This document shows positions 9,273 to 20,180 of a stretch of 45,888 bases of DNA, one piece after another (the stretch's first letter is position 1; each line of letters begins with the position of its first letter). Source of the stretch: Streptomyces sp. MP131-18 (lineage in GTDB: Bacteria > Actinomycetota > Actinomycetes > Streptomycetales > Streptomycetaceae); NCBI RefSeq assembly GCF_001984575.1, contig NZ_LZNS01000001.1, positions 5,083,346 through 5,129,233 of the forward strand, read 5' to 3'. A program made the translations under genes and the position numbers. The notes beneath the pieces are model-generated. The model had not been told where the DNA came from. It made no database searches and saw only the letters and a program-made list of their open reading frames with translations.

Positions 9273-11121
9273 CCGGATCGGGATAGGCCGGGCATCGCGC
9301 CGGGGGCGGGGCCGGGCGCGCCGCCGCCGGGTGGCCGTCGGCCTGTTGGCCGCGGTGCTGCTGCTGACGGGCTGCGCGTCGATGCCGGGCAGCGGGCCCG
9401 TTCAGGAGGTGCAGGTCACGCCGCGGCAGGAGGGCGAGTCGCAGGTGCTGGTGTACGGCGTGCCGCCGGAGGAGGGCATGCTGCCGCAGCAGATCGTGCA
9501 GGGCTTCCTTGAGGCCGTCACCAGCGACGACGTCAACTTCGACACCGCCAGGCAGTACCTGACGCCGGAACGGGCCGGGGAGTGGGACCCGTTCGCGCGG
9601 ACGACGGTGCTCGCGGAGGGGCCGCTGCCCAGCAGCCCGGGCCGTGACCCCGCCCGGGTGGAGCTGACGGGCGACCGGCTGGCCACGGTGGACGAGACGC
9701 ACGTGTACTCGCCGGAGGAAGGCACCTACCGCGCGACGTTCGGGCTGCGGCGGGTCGACGGCGAGTGGCGGATCGACGCGCTGCCGGACGGGCTGGTGAT
9801 GGGCGAGCCGGACTTCCGGCGCATCTACCGGTCGGTGGACACGTTCCACTACGCGAACCTGGGCAGCGAGCAGCAGCGCGTGGCCGAGGGCGGGGACGTG
9901 CTGGTGCCCGACCCGGTGTACGTGCGCCGCCGGATCGATCCGGTGGGGGATACGGTGCGCGCGCTGCTCGACGGGCCGGGCGCCTGGTACGGGCCGGTGG
10001 TCGAGTCCGGGTTCCCCGAGGGCACGTCCCTGGCGGACGAGCCGCCGTCGATCGACGATTCGGGCGCGCTGAGCGTGCGCCTCGACGGGGTGCCGGCCGA
10101 CTGGCCGCGGGAGCGCTGCGAGCGGATGGCGGTGCAACTGCTGCACACCGTGCAGGAGGTGGCGTCGCTGGAGCTGACCGAGGCGCGGGTGCTGTCCGCC
10201 GGGGGCTCGCGGCTGTGCGCCGTGAGCCGTTCGGAGGTGCCGGAGCCCGGCTCGCTGGACGGTGACGTGGCCCGCGCGTACTTCCTGGACGAGGAGAACC
10301 GGCTGGTGTCCGTGGTCGAGGACGGCACCGCGGTCCGGCCGGTCAGCGGGGCGCTCGGCAGCGTCGAGGCCGAGCTGCGCAGCGCGGCCGTCAGCCGGGA
10401 CGGCGACACCGCGGCGGGCGTCTCGCTCGACGGGGCGCGGCTGCACGTGGCGTCGCTGGCCAGGGGCGGCGCGGAGAGCGACCTGGTGCTGGAGAGCACG
10501 TCGACTGGGGAGGACGCGGGGCTGAGCGCGCCGAGCTGGGACGGGCTCGGCGATCTGTGGGTCGCGGATCGCGGCCCTTCAGGTTCGCGACTGCTGCGGC
10601 TCGACGGCGGCAGCGGTGAGGCGCGGACGGTGCCGGTGACGGGCCTCGGACCCGACGAGCGGATCGAGTCGCTGCGGGTGGCGTCGGACGGCGTGCGGAT
10701 CGCGCTGCTGATCAGCGACGGCGACGGGCTCACCACCCTCCAGATCGGGCGCATCGAGCGGGCCGACGGGGAGGGCGCCGGGGAGAGCGAAGGACCGGTC
10801 GTCGTCAATGCGCTGCGCACCGTCGCCCCGCAGCTGGAGGACGTGACCGCGGCGTCGTGGGCGGGCGACAGCCGTCTCGTGGTCGTGGGCCGGCCGTCGG
10901 ACGGCGTTCCGCAGCTCCAGTACGTGCTGACCGACGGTTCGTCGTCGAACGCGCCGGCGATTCCCGGGCCTTACGACGTGACGGGGGTGGCGGCGGCCGA
11001 GGACGAGTCGCTGCCGCTGCTGGCGGAGACCGGCGAGGACGTGGCGCAGCTGCGGGAGGACGCGCAGTGGAAGCTCATCACGAACACGGGTACCGGCTCG
11101 GCGCCGGTGTACCCGGGCTGA
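9262..11121 (+). CDS. lpqB: lipoprotein LpqB, MtrAB accessory protein
   Basis: A 619-aa lipoprotein. A twin-basic, Arg-rich N-terminus precedes a hydrophobic stretch and a lipobox LLTGC with C38 as the lipidated residue. A GerMN-like domain lies around residues 210-330, with the TVRALLDGP and FPEGTSL motifs. The C-terminal half looks like the LpqB beta-propeller. It overlaps the end of mtrB by 11 bases and has a GGAGGG site upstream. LpqB interacts with the extracellular part of MtrB and tunes signalling in mycobacteria and Streptomyces (established for the family). Confidence 0.94.
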   Translation: MGTDRIGIGRASRRGRGRARRRRVAVGLLAAVLLLTGCASMPGSGPVQEVQVTPRQEGESQVLVYGVPPEEGMLPQQIVQGFLEAVTSDDVNFDTARQYLTPERAGEWDPFARTTVLAEGPLPSSPGRDPARVELTGDRLATVDETHVYSPEEGTYRATFGLRRVDGEWRIDALPDGLVMGEPDFRRIYRSVDTFHYANLGSEQQRVAEGGDVLVPDPVYVRRRIDPVGDTVRALLDGPGAWYGPVVESGFPEGTSLADEPPSIDDSGALSVRLDGVPADWPRERCERMAVQLLHTVQEVASLELTEARVLSAGGSRLCAVSRSEVPEPGSLDGDVARAYFLDEENRLVSVVEDGTAVRPVSGALGSVEAELRSAAVSRDGDTAAGVSLDGARLHVASLARGGAESDLVLESTSTGEDAGLSAPSWDGLGDLWVADRGPSGSRLLRLDGGSGEARTVPVTGLGPDERIESLRVASDGVRIALLISDGDGLTTLQIGRIERADGEGAGESEGPVVVNALRTVAPQLEDVTAASWAGDSRLVVVGRPSDGVPQLQYVLTDGSSSNAPAIPGPYDVTGVAAAEDESLPLLAETGEDVAQLREDAQWKLITNTGTGSAPVYPG

Positions 11122-11161
11122 GCCCCACCCGTCCGGGTCGTACTCCTGCGGAGGGGGCGCG

Positions 11162-11190
11162 CTCCTGAGGGGATCTCACTCCTGAGGGGA
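11162..11190 (+). repeat. short direct repeat between lpqB and comF
   Basis: The 12-mer CTCCTGAGGGGA occurs at 11162-11173 and again at 11179-11190, a 17-base period. A degenerate third copy (CTCCTGCGGAGG) lies at 11143-11154. It could be a tandem regulator site or chance. Confidence 0.4.
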
Positions 11191-11227
11191 ATGGGCGCGG
11201 GCGTTCCGTTCCGGCAGGGTTGGCGGT

Positions 11228-11947
11228 GTGCTGCGGGGATGGTGGCGGGAGGTCGGCCAGCTGGTGCTGCCGACGGAGTGCGCGGGCTGCGGTGCCGCGC
11301 GCGGCGTGCTGTGCGCGGCGTGCCGTGCCGCGCTGTGCGGCGGCCCCGCGCGGCGGGTGCGGCCCGTTCCCGAGCCGACCGGGCTACCGCCGGTATACGC
11401 GGCGGCGTGGTACACGGACCAGCCGCGCGCGGTGCTGCTGGCCCACAAGGAGCGCGGGGCGCTGCCGCTGGTGCGCCCGCTGGGCCGGGCGCTGGCCCTC
11501 GGCGTCCGGGCGGCCGCGCGGGGCTCCGGCGCGGCCGGCGCCGGGGGCGGGCGGGTGCTCGGCCTGGTGCCGGTGCCGTCGGCGCGGTCCGCGGTGGCCG
11601 GGCGGGGCCACGATCCGGTGCGCAGGATCGCCCTGGCGGCGGCCGGGCAGCTGCGCCGGGAGGGGTGCGCGGTGCGGGTGCGGCCCGTGTTGCGGCAGGT
11701 GCGCCGCGTGGCCGATCAGAGCGGGCTCGCGGCGGAGCGGCGCCGGGCCAATCTGGCGGGCGCGCTTGCGGTGCGTTCCGGGGCGCTGACCTCGGGTGAT
11801 GCGGTGGTGCTCGTGGACGATCTGGTCACCACGGGCGCCTCGCTCGCGGAGGCGGCGCGGGCGGTCCGCGCCGCGGGCGGGCGGCCGGTCGGCGCGGCCG
11901 TGATTGCCAGCCCTCCGATCGGGTGGATTTTGCGTACGCGTGGGTAG
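11228..11947 (+). CDS. ComF-family phosphoribosyltransferase-like protein
   Basis: A 239-aa ComF-type protein. Two CxxC pairs near the N-terminus (CAGC at about 19-22 and CAAC at about 29-32) form the predicted zinc site. A type-I phosphoribosyltransferase fold follows, with the PRPP loop VVLVDDLVTTGAS near residues 194-206. In naturally competent bacteria ComF takes part in DNA uptake; its role in Streptomyces is not known. The GTG start lies 106 bases after lpqB, so separate transcription is possible. Short direct repeats occupy the gap. Confidence 0.88.
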   Translation: MLRGWWREVGQLVLPTECAGCGAARGVLCAACRAALCGGPARRVRPVPEPTGLPPVYAAAWYTDQPRAVLLAHKERGALPLVRPLGRALALGVRAAARGSGAAGAGGGRVLGLVPVPSARSAVAGRGHDPVRRIALAAAGQLRREGCAVRVRPVLRQVRRVADQSGLAAERRRANLAGALAVRSGALTSGDAVVLVDDLVTTGASLAEAARAVRAAGGRPVGAAVIASPPIGWILRTRG

Positions 11948-12229
11948 GGGTCCCGTTCCACGGCTCGCGGAGGTACGTTCGGTGGTAGGGAGCATGCTCG
12001 CCATTCCGGCATAAGTGCAGAGAGATCCCATTTCACACCTGACCGCCTTCCGATCTTTACCCCCGTGATGCAGGTGGGTGTTGATCTTCCTCTCGGGGGA
12101 AGAGGAGGTGAAAGTCGTAACCCCGTGGTAACGCCGGGTTGGCGCCGAGGACACCGGCGCCTCCGGACCAAGTGCACGAAGGGCGCGCCCGGCCATCGAC
12201 GCCTGGGCCGCCCGGGAACGGAGTTCTGC

Positions 12230-12916
12230 GTGGACATCGTCGTCAAGGGCCGCAAGACAGAGGTGCCGGAGCGATTCCGGCGGCACGTGGCCGAGAAGCT
12301 GAAGCTGGAGAAGATCCAGAGGATCGACGGCAAGGTGACCCGCCTCGACGTGGAAGTGTCCAAGGAGCACAATCCGCGTCAGGCAGACCGTTCCGACCGG
12401 GTGGAGATCACGCTTCGCCACCGCGGTCCGGTCGTCCGGGCGGAGGCTTCGGCCGCCGATCCGTACGCCGCGCTCGACCTGGCCGTGGAGAAGCTGGAGT
12501 CGCGGCTGCGCAGGCAGCACGACAAGCGCCGCACGCGCCGCGACCGCACCCCGGCCAGCGAGGTCGCGGCGCTCATGCCGGACGCGGCCCAGTTCAACGG
12601 CAACGGTGAGCTGGCGGCGCGCGAGCCGGAGCAGTCGGCGCCGCGGGTGCGGCGGCAGGGCTCGGTGGTCGTCGAGGGCGATGGGCCCCTGGTGGTGCGG
12701 GAGAAGACCCACCGGGCGGGCCTGATGTCCTTGGAGCAGGCGCTGTACGAGATGGAGCTGGTCGGCCACGACTTCTACCTCTTCGTCGACAGCGAGACCA
12801 AGCAGCCCAGTGTCGTGTACCGCAGGCACGCCTACGACTACGGTGTGATCCACCTGGAGACCGACCCGCTGGCCGATGTCGCCCCTGAGCAGGCGGGAGG
12901 CGCGCTCGGCGGCTGA
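12230..12916 (+). CDS. hpf: long-form ribosome hibernation promoting factor
   Basis: A 228-aa protein. The N-terminal RaiA/HPF domain (about residues 1-105) binds the 30S decoding region. A variable linker and the C-terminal dimerisation domain (about 165-225, with HRAGLMSLEQALYEMEL and HDFYLFVD) follow. Long HPF drives 100S ribosome dimers in stationary phase. I chose GTG at 12230 because family similarity begins there and GGAACGGAG lies upstream; the frame stays open to 12065 with no homology. The 282-bp upstream region has several short inverted repeats and is probably where stress regulation acts. Confidence 0.92.
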   Translation: MDIVVKGRKTEVPERFRRHVAEKLKLEKIQRIDGKVTRLDVEVSKEHNPRQADRSDRVEITLRHRGPVVRAEASAADPYAALDLAVEKLESRLRRQHDKRRTRRDRTPASEVAALMPDAAQFNGNGELAAREPEQSAPRVRRQGSVVVEGDGPLVVREKTHRAGLMSLEQALYEMELVGHDFYLFVDSETKQPSVVYRRHAYDYGVIHLETDPLADVAPEQAGGALGG

Positions 12917-12940
12917 GCCCGGGCACGTCCCCGGGTGCTT

Positions 12941-12971
12941 CCCCTGGCCGGATCACGGGTCTGGCCAGGGG
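12941..12971 (+). terminator. hairpin downstream of hpf
   Basis: A perfect 9-bp GC-rich stem (CCCCTGGCC at 12941-12949, GGCCAGGGG at 12963-12971) lies 25 bases after the hpf stop. There is no T run, as is common for Streptomyces terminators. Confidence 0.55.
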
Positions 12972-13037
12972 TGTCGCCATGGAATCATGGGGTTGCCGAC
13001 GGTGGCGGTCGTGTAACGAACGGCAGGGGGAGGAACC

Positions 13038-13781
13038 ATGGTGGACACCTTCGGACCCGCGATGTCCCAGGGGCGGCGGCACATCGAGCGTTCCGGTCCG
13101 GTGCGTGAGCAGCGGGAGCCGATCCGGGTCCTGGTGGTGGACGACCACGAGTTGTTCCGGCGCGGTCTGGAGATCGTGCTCGCGCAGGAAGAGGACATCT
13201 CCGTCGTCGGGGAGGCGGGGGACGGCGCGGAGGCCGTGGAGAAGGCGGCGGACCTGCTGCCGGACATCGTGCTGATGGACGTGCGCATGCCGCGGCGGGG
13301 CGGGATCGAGGCGTGCACCTCGATCAAGGAAGTGGCGCCGAGCGCGCGCATCATCATGCTGACGATCAGCGACGAAGAGGCCGATCTCTACGACGCGATC
13401 AAGGCGGGGGCCACCGGCTATCTGCTGAAGGAGATCTCGACGGACGAGGTGACCGCGGCGATCCGGGCGGTGGCGGACGGCCAGTCGCAGATCAGCCCGT
13501 CGATGGCGGCGAAGCTGCTCACCGAGTTCAAGGCGCTGATCCAGCGCACGGACGAGCGCCGTCTGGTGCCCGCGCCGAAGCTGACGGACCGCGAGCTGGA
13601 GGTGCTCAAGCTCGTCGCCACCGGCAAGAACAACCGGGACATCGCCAAGGACCTGTTCATCAGCGAGAACACCGTGAAGAACCACGTGCGCAACATCCTG
13701 GAGAAGCTGCAACTGCACTCCAGGATGGAGGCCGTGGTGTACGCGATGCGGGAAAAGATCCTCGACCTCGGCGGCGGCTAG
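13038..13781 (+). CDS. orphan NarL/LuxR-type response regulator
   Basis: A 247-aa regulator. An N-terminal extension of about 27 residues precedes the receiver domain, with acidic residues D35/D36 and phospho-acceptor D81 in LMDVRMP. A linker leads to a LuxR-type HTH (about residues 178-240) with LTDRELEVLKLVATG and NTVKNHVRNILEKL. A GGGGGAGGAACC site sits directly before the ATG. No histidine kinase is adjacent, so the partner must be encoded elsewhere or the protein may act without phosphorylation. It stands alone between hpf and a convergent gene. Confidence 0.92.
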   Translation: MVDTFGPAMSQGRRHIERSGPVREQREPIRVLVVDDHELFRRGLEIVLAQEEDISVVGEAGDGAEAVEKAADLLPDIVLMDVRMPRRGGIEACTSIKEVAPSARIIMLTISDEEADLYDAIKAGATGYLLKEISTDEVTAAIRAVADGQSQISPSMAAKLLTEFKALIQRTDERRLVPAPKLTDRELEVLKLVATGKNNRDIAKDLFISENTVKNHVRNILEKLQLHSRMEAVVYAMREKILDLGGG

Positions 13782-13782
13782 G

Positions 13783-13800
13783 CCAGGCGACGGGGCCTGG
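13783..13800. terminator. short hairpin between convergent genes
   Basis: CCAGGC and GCCTGG pair across a six-base loop immediately after the regulator stop. Its position between convergent genes suggests a terminator, but the stem is short. Confidence 0.4.
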
Positions 13801-13840
13801 CGGGTGGGAGCGGCCTGGTGCCGCCGGGCCGTGGTGCGTT

Positions 13841-15070
13841 TCAGATCGTCACGCGGCGCACCTCCCCGGACAGCGCGTCGTGCAGCTCGACGGGGGTCGT
13901 CCGTTCCACTTTGATCTCCGTGCAGCCCACCCAGCGGGCGGCCTCCGCCAGGGCCTCGGCCATCGCCGGTATCGATGTCGCCGCCCGGGCCGGCCCGCCC
14001 TCGAAGGCGGCGTGCCTGGCGACGAGCGTGGTGCCCTCGCGGGCCGGGTCCACCCGGCCGAGCAGCCTGCCGCCGGACAGCAGCGGCATTGAGAAGTAGC
14101 CGTAAATGCGCTTGGGCCTGGGGACGTACGCCTCCAGCCGGTGCACGAAGCCGAAGATCCGCTCCGTGCGCGGCCGGTCCCAGATCAGGGAGTCGAACGG
14201 CGAAAGCAGCGTGGTGCGGTGCCGCCCGCGCGGCGGGGTGGCCAGGGCCGCCGGATCGGCCCACGCCCGGTGCCTGCCGCCCCGCCCCTCGGGGCCGTCC
14301 CAGCCCGCCACATCGACGCGGACCAGGCCGGTGTCCTCGATCACCGACTCGACCTGCGCGGCCGACAGCCGGTGGTAGTCGGCGAGATCGGCCTGCGTGG
14401 CCACGCCCATGGCCGCCCCGGCCTGGGCGACAAGACGCCGCAGGCACTCCGCGTCGGTCAGTGTGTCGTGGTAGAGGCCGTCCGGCACGGCGCGCTCGGC
14501 CAGGTCGTACACCCGCTTCCAGCCGCGCCGCCGCATGCACACCACGTCGCCGAGCATCAGCGCCCGCTCGACCGCGATCTTGGTGTCGCTCCAGTCCCAC
14601 CAGGGGCCGCCGTTCTTCGCGCCGCCGAGGTCGGTGGCGGTGAGCGGGCCCTCGGCGCGCAGCTGGTCGAGCACCCTGTCGTAGGAGCCGGCCGGCAGGT
14701 CGTCGTGCCACGGCCCGCGCGAGCGGTAGGCGCGGCGGCGGAACGCGAACAGCGGCCACTCCTCGATCGGCAGCACGCAGGCGGCGTGCGACCAGTATTC
14801 GAACGCACGGTCCCCCGACCAGTACGCCTCCTCCACCGCCTGCCGGCCGACCGCGCCGAGGCGGGCGTACGGCAGCAGCTCGTGGGAACGGGCGAGCACC
14901 GAGATGGTGTCCAGCTGGACCGCGCCGAGGCGGCGCAGCACGCCCCGCACCCCGGCTCTGCGGTCCGCGGCCCCGAGCAGTCCCTGGGCGCGCAGGGCGA
15001 TCCTGCGTGCCTCGTCGGCGGCGAGTGGCAAAACGGCGGAAGTCATGCGAGGGATCGTAGAGCCGACCAC
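13841..15070 (-). CDS. winged-helix DNA-binding protein, YcaQ/DUF1006 family
   Basis: A 409-aa protein of the YcaQ-like winged-helix family, recognised by ARRIALRAQGLLG near the start, the GAVQLDTISVLARSHELLPYARLG segment, and LLSPFDSLIWDRPR near residue 290. E. coli YcaQ is a DNA glycosylase that unhooks interstrand crosslinks, and Streptomyces paralogues protect against DNA-alkylating products, so a DNA-repair role is possible. I chose a GTG at 15070 because AAGGAG lies just upstream; ATG at 15046 is the other option. Convergent with the orphan regulator. Confidence 0.85.
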   Translation of the reverse strand: MVGSTIPRMTSAVLPLAADEARRIALRAQGLLGAADRRAGVRGVLRRLGAVQLDTISVLARSHELLPYARLGAVGRQAVEEAYWSGDRAFEYWSHAACVLPIEEWPLFAFRRRAYRSRGPWHDDLPAGSYDRVLDQLRAEGPLTATDLGGAKNGGPWWDWSDTKIAVERALMLGDVVCMRRRGWKRVYDLAERAVPDGLYHDTLTDAECLRRLVAQAGAAMGVATQADLADYHRLSAAQVESVIEDTGLVRVDVAGWDGPEGRGGRHRAWADPAALATPPRGRHRTTLLSPFDSLIWDRPRTERIFGFVHRLEAYVPRPKRIYGYFSMPLLSGGRLLGRVDPAREGTTLVARHAAFEGGPARAATSIPAMAEALAEAARWVGCTEIKVERTTPVELHDALSGEVRRVTI

Positions 15071-15151
15071 TGACACTCCTTGCGGCACTCGCATACCATG
15101 GCCGGTGCGGCGGGGCCATCTCGCTGTACCCGCGCTTTCCCCCAGACCGCG

Positions 15152-15321
15152 CTAGGGCCTGTCGTTCGGATCTTCGTGGACCAGGTCGCGTTGTCAGGTG
15201 CGGTGCATCGCAAGGCGGAGGATCGCAGCTCGTACTTGGCCGTACTTGCGCGATGCGACAACGCAGCGAGGTGCCGTAGCTGGCAGCGCGGGCCCGCGAA
15301 GATCCGAACGACAGGGCCTAG
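15152..15321. mobile_element. 170-bp MITE-like inverted-repeat element
   Basis: Two perfect 25-bp inverted arms (15152-15176 and 15297-15321, GGGCCTGTCGTTCGGATC type) bound a 170-bp unit. Each outer end is CTAG, which would fit a 4-bp or TA target duplication, although the palindromic ends make that ambiguous. The interior has further imperfect complementarity (GCGTTGTC near 15188 with GACAACGC near 15256) and no plausible gene. Such ends are, from memory, repeated in many Streptomyces genomes. It sits between the YcaQ-like gene and secA, ending 12 bases before the secA ribosome-binding site, so it forms most of the secA leader. Confidence 0.72.
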
Positions 15322-15348
15322 GCCCGACCGGCAAGGAGACCAGCCCTC

Positions 15349-18192
<2,844 letters not shown>

Positions 18193-18211
18193 CCGCCGGA
18201 GCGAGGACGGT

Positions 18212-18249
18212 GCGCGGCGCCCGGGGCCTGACGGTCCCGGGCGCCGCGC
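18212..18249. terminator. bidirectional terminator after secA
   Basis: A perfect 14-bp GC stem (18212-18225 with 18236-18249) and a 10-base loop lie between secA and the convergent Rv3235-family gene. It could serve both strands. Confidence 0.8.
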
Positions 18250-18253
18250 GTTG

Positions 18254-18670
18254 TCAGGGCACGGTGTCCAGCTCGACGGCGCAGCACTGCCAACGGCCGT
18301 CGCCCGGCCTGCGTTCGAGGCGGAAGGCGAGGGCCCGCGTGCGTTCCCCGGCGCTGATGCGGGCGAACGCCTCGATGGCCTCGTCGCTCGGCCGGCAGAC
18401 GCCGACGCCGCCGACCGCGGGCGCCCGGCCGCCGGGGGGCGGGCGCAGGGGCGCATGCGGCGCGAGGGCGCTCAGCTGCTCGTACGCCGGCGCGCGGGCG
18501 TGGCCGAGGAGGACGTGCACGGGACGCTGCCCGCTGAGCACCAGAACGAGCTGTTCCGCGAACCAGTCCTGCGGTCCGCGGCCGCGCGGACGTGAACGGC
18601 GGCCTGGGCCGCGGGAGTCGGTGCGTGCGTCGGTGCGGCGCCGCGGTCCGCGGCTGCCGGGCTTGGTCAT
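18254..18670 (-). CDS. Rv3235-family protein (DUF6459-like)
   Basis: A 138-aa protein. A very basic N-terminus (about residues 1-33) precedes a compact domain with WFAEQLVLVLSGQRPVHVLL and a C-terminal ERTRALAFRLERR motif. This matches the actinobacterial Rv3235 family that sits near secA; no biochemical function is established to my knowledge. The ATG follows a GGGGTGGGA stretch. It shares a 153-bp divergent promoter region with the DUF6912-type gene. Confidence 0.8.
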   Translation of the reverse strand: MTKPGSRGPRRRTDARTDSRGPGRRSRPRGRGPQDWFAEQLVLVLSGQRPVHVLLGHARAPAYEQLSALAPHAPLRPPPGGRAPAVGGVGVCRPSDEAIEAFARISAGERTRALAFRLERRPGDGRWQCCAVELDTVP

Positions 18671-18691
18671 GTGTCCCACCCCGATTGAAGC

Positions 18692-18703
18692 TACCGGTCG
18701 GTA
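18692..18703. promoter_or_regulatory. palindromic operator candidate
   Basis: TACCG-GT-CGGTA is a palindrome with 5-bp arms, 22 bases upstream of the Rv3235-family start and inside its divergent promoter region. The form recalls TetR-family operators, but no regulator gene is adjacent. Confidence 0.4.
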
Positions 18704-18757
18704 ACTAGAGCGGAGTGTAATGATGCAGTCACGGAGAGGCAAGGCGGGGTTGCCTGG

Positions 18758-18763
18758 TACAGT
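18758..18763 (+). promoter_or_regulatory. -10 box candidate for the DUF6912-type gene
   Basis: TACAGT fits the Streptomyces housekeeping -10 consensus and lies 60 bases before the ATG at 18824. No clear -35 is visible. Confidence 0.4.
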
Positions 18764-18778
18764 GAGCCAGCTCTGGGG

Positions 18779-18814
18779 TCGGACAGAAAGTCGGACGGAA
18801 AGTCAGGCAGAAGG
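18779..18814 (+). repeat. three 12-nt tandem repeats in the leader of the DUF6912-type gene
   Basis: Three consecutive 12-base units read TCGGACAGAAAG, TCGGACGGAAAG and TCAGGCAGAAGG. The last supplies an AAGG Shine-Dalgarno-like sequence about nine bases before the start codon. Confidence 0.6.
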
Positions 18815-18823
18815 CAGTAGTTC

Positions 18824-19327
18824 ATGCGCGTCTACGTTCCGCTCACGCTCTCCCTGCTCGCCCGGGTGCACAAGGACGGGCAGATCGGCCCGGCGCCGCT
18901 GACCGCGTACGCCGTCACTCCCGGGCTGCGCGAGTGGTACCTCTCGGGTAACGAGGAGGAGTTGGAGTACGCGGCCCTCAGCCGCGCCGCCCAGTCCTCG
19001 CTGCGGCTGCTCGCGATCGATCCCACGGTGCCGAGGCGGCGCGTGGTCGTCGCCGCGGACGTGCCCGACCGCACGGCGGCCGCCGATCCGGACCGCGCGC
19101 TCGAGCCGGACGCGCTGGGCGAGGTACGGCTGACCGAGCCCGTTCCGCTGGCGGTTCTCGCCGCCGTGCACGTGGACGCGCCGGATGCGGAGCCCGACGT
19201 CACCGCGGCCGCGGCGGCCGTGGGCGCGGCCGATCTCGGCGACGACGACGCCCGGTTCACGGTGGACGGCGCGGCCGACCACGAGCTGTTGTGGTACGGC
19301 GTGCAGGAGATCGACAGCCTGGTGTAA
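18824..19327 (+). CDS. DUF6912-type conserved actinobacterial protein
   Basis: A 167-aa cytoplasmic protein starting MRVYVPLTLSLL, with a central YAALSRAAQSSLRLL segment and a C-terminal ELLWYGVQEIDSLV. It resembles a conserved actinobacterial family (DUF6912) found next to a HAD hydrolase; I recognise no catalytic motif. The AAGG site comes from a tandem-repeat leader. The next gene starts 34 bases downstream but has its own likely -10 box. Confidence 0.8.
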   Translation: MRVYVPLTLSLLARVHKDGQIGPAPLTAYAVTPGLREWYLSGNEEELEYAALSRAAQSSLRLLAIDPTVPRRRVVVAADVPDRTAAADPDRALEPDALGEVRLTEPVPLAVLAAVHVDAPDAEPDVTAAAAAVGAADLGDDDARFTVDGAADHELLWYGVQEIDSLV

Positions 19328-19348
19328 CCCGTTGTCAGTGGCGCGACG

Positions 19349-19354
19349 TACCGT
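19349..19354 (+). promoter_or_regulatory. -10 box placed for leaderless HAD gene
   Basis: TACCGT ends seven bases before the ATG at 19362, which is the spacing expected if transcription starts at the initiation codon. No Shine-Dalgarno sequence is present. Confidence 0.45.
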
Positions 19355-19361
19355 CTGCGGC

Positions 19362-20024
19362 ATGGGTGCGCACATCGTCTGGGACTGGAACGGAACGCTG
19401 CTGCACGACATCGAGGTCGTGATCGCGGCCACCAACGCCTCGTTTGCCGAGATAGGCATGCCGTCGATCACCCTGGAGCGGTACCGCGACCTGTACTGCG
19501 TGCCGATTCCCCGCTTCTACGAGCGACTTCTCGGCCGTCTTCCCACGGACGAGGAGTGGGCGGTGATGGACGCCACGTTCCACCGGCACTACTTCGCGCG
19601 GGCCGACACGGCGGCGCTCGCCGAGGGCGCGGCGCGGCTGCTCGCCGACTGGCAGGCGGCCGGGCGCACTCAGTCGGTGTGCTCGCTCGCCCCGCACGAG
19701 CGGCTGCTCCCGTGGGTCACGCGGCTGGGTATCCAGGGTCATTTCCTGCGCGTCGACGGGAGCACGGGAGACAGCATCGTGACCGGCAAGGCCGCGCAGA
19801 TGGCCCGCCATCTCGCGGCCCTCGGCGGCGTGCGCCCGGAGCACGTGGTGGTGATCGGCGATGCCACGGACGATGCGACGGCCGCGGCGCACGCCGGGGC
19901 GCGGGCGGTGCTGTACACGGGGGGTTCGCACAGCAGGCGCAGCCTGCTCGTGGCCGGGGTGCCGGTCGTCGACAGCCTCGCCGAGGCCGTGGCCGTGGCG
20001 GAGGAGCTGGCCGCCCAGGTCTGA
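19362..20024 (+). CDS. HAD-superfamily hydrolase (phosphatase-like)
   Basis: A 220-aa HAD-type hydrolase. Motif I is DWNGTLLHD near residues 7-15, which carries the nucleophile Asp but has Asn at the position usually occupied by the second Asp or Gly. Motif III/IV is GDATDDATAAAHAG near residues 165-178. A helical cap lies between, as in phosphoglycolate-phosphatase-like members. The substrate is unknown. The ATG lacks a ribosome-binding site and may be leaderless. Confidence 0.85.
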   Translation: MGAHIVWDWNGTLLHDIEVVIAATNASFAEIGMPSITLERYRDLYCVPIPRFYERLLGRLPTDEEWAVMDATFHRHYFARADTAALAEGAARLLADWQAAGRTQSVCSLAPHERLLPWVTRLGIQGHFLRVDGSTGDSIVTGKAAQMARHLAALGGVRPEHVVVIGDATDDATAAAHAGARAVLYTGGSHSRRSLLVAGVPVVDSLAEAVAVAEELAAQV

Positions 20025-20162
20025 GGCGCGCGCCGGGCGTGCGCTGCCCGCGCGGAGGGCGCGCAGCGGACAGTCCGCTTTTCATCCGGCGGTGAGGCGT
20101 TCGTCAAGCGCGGAGCGTAGCCTGGCCCAGTGATCAGTGCGATATCGGCCGCGACGCGGGCC

Positions 20163-20180
20163 GGAGGCGGCGCCGCCTCC
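20163..20180. repeat. 18-bp perfect palindrome upstream of gdhB
   Basis: GGAGGCGGC-GCCGCCTCC is a perfect palindrome 138 bases before the gdhB start. It could be an operator or a structural element. The rest of the 20025-20317 gap shows only short GC-rich inverted repeats. Confidence 0.4.

Noticed and set aside
12065..12229. N-terminal extension of hpf
   Set aside because: The extra 55 codons show no family similarity and include a region better read as a leader; GTG 12230 fits the family start.
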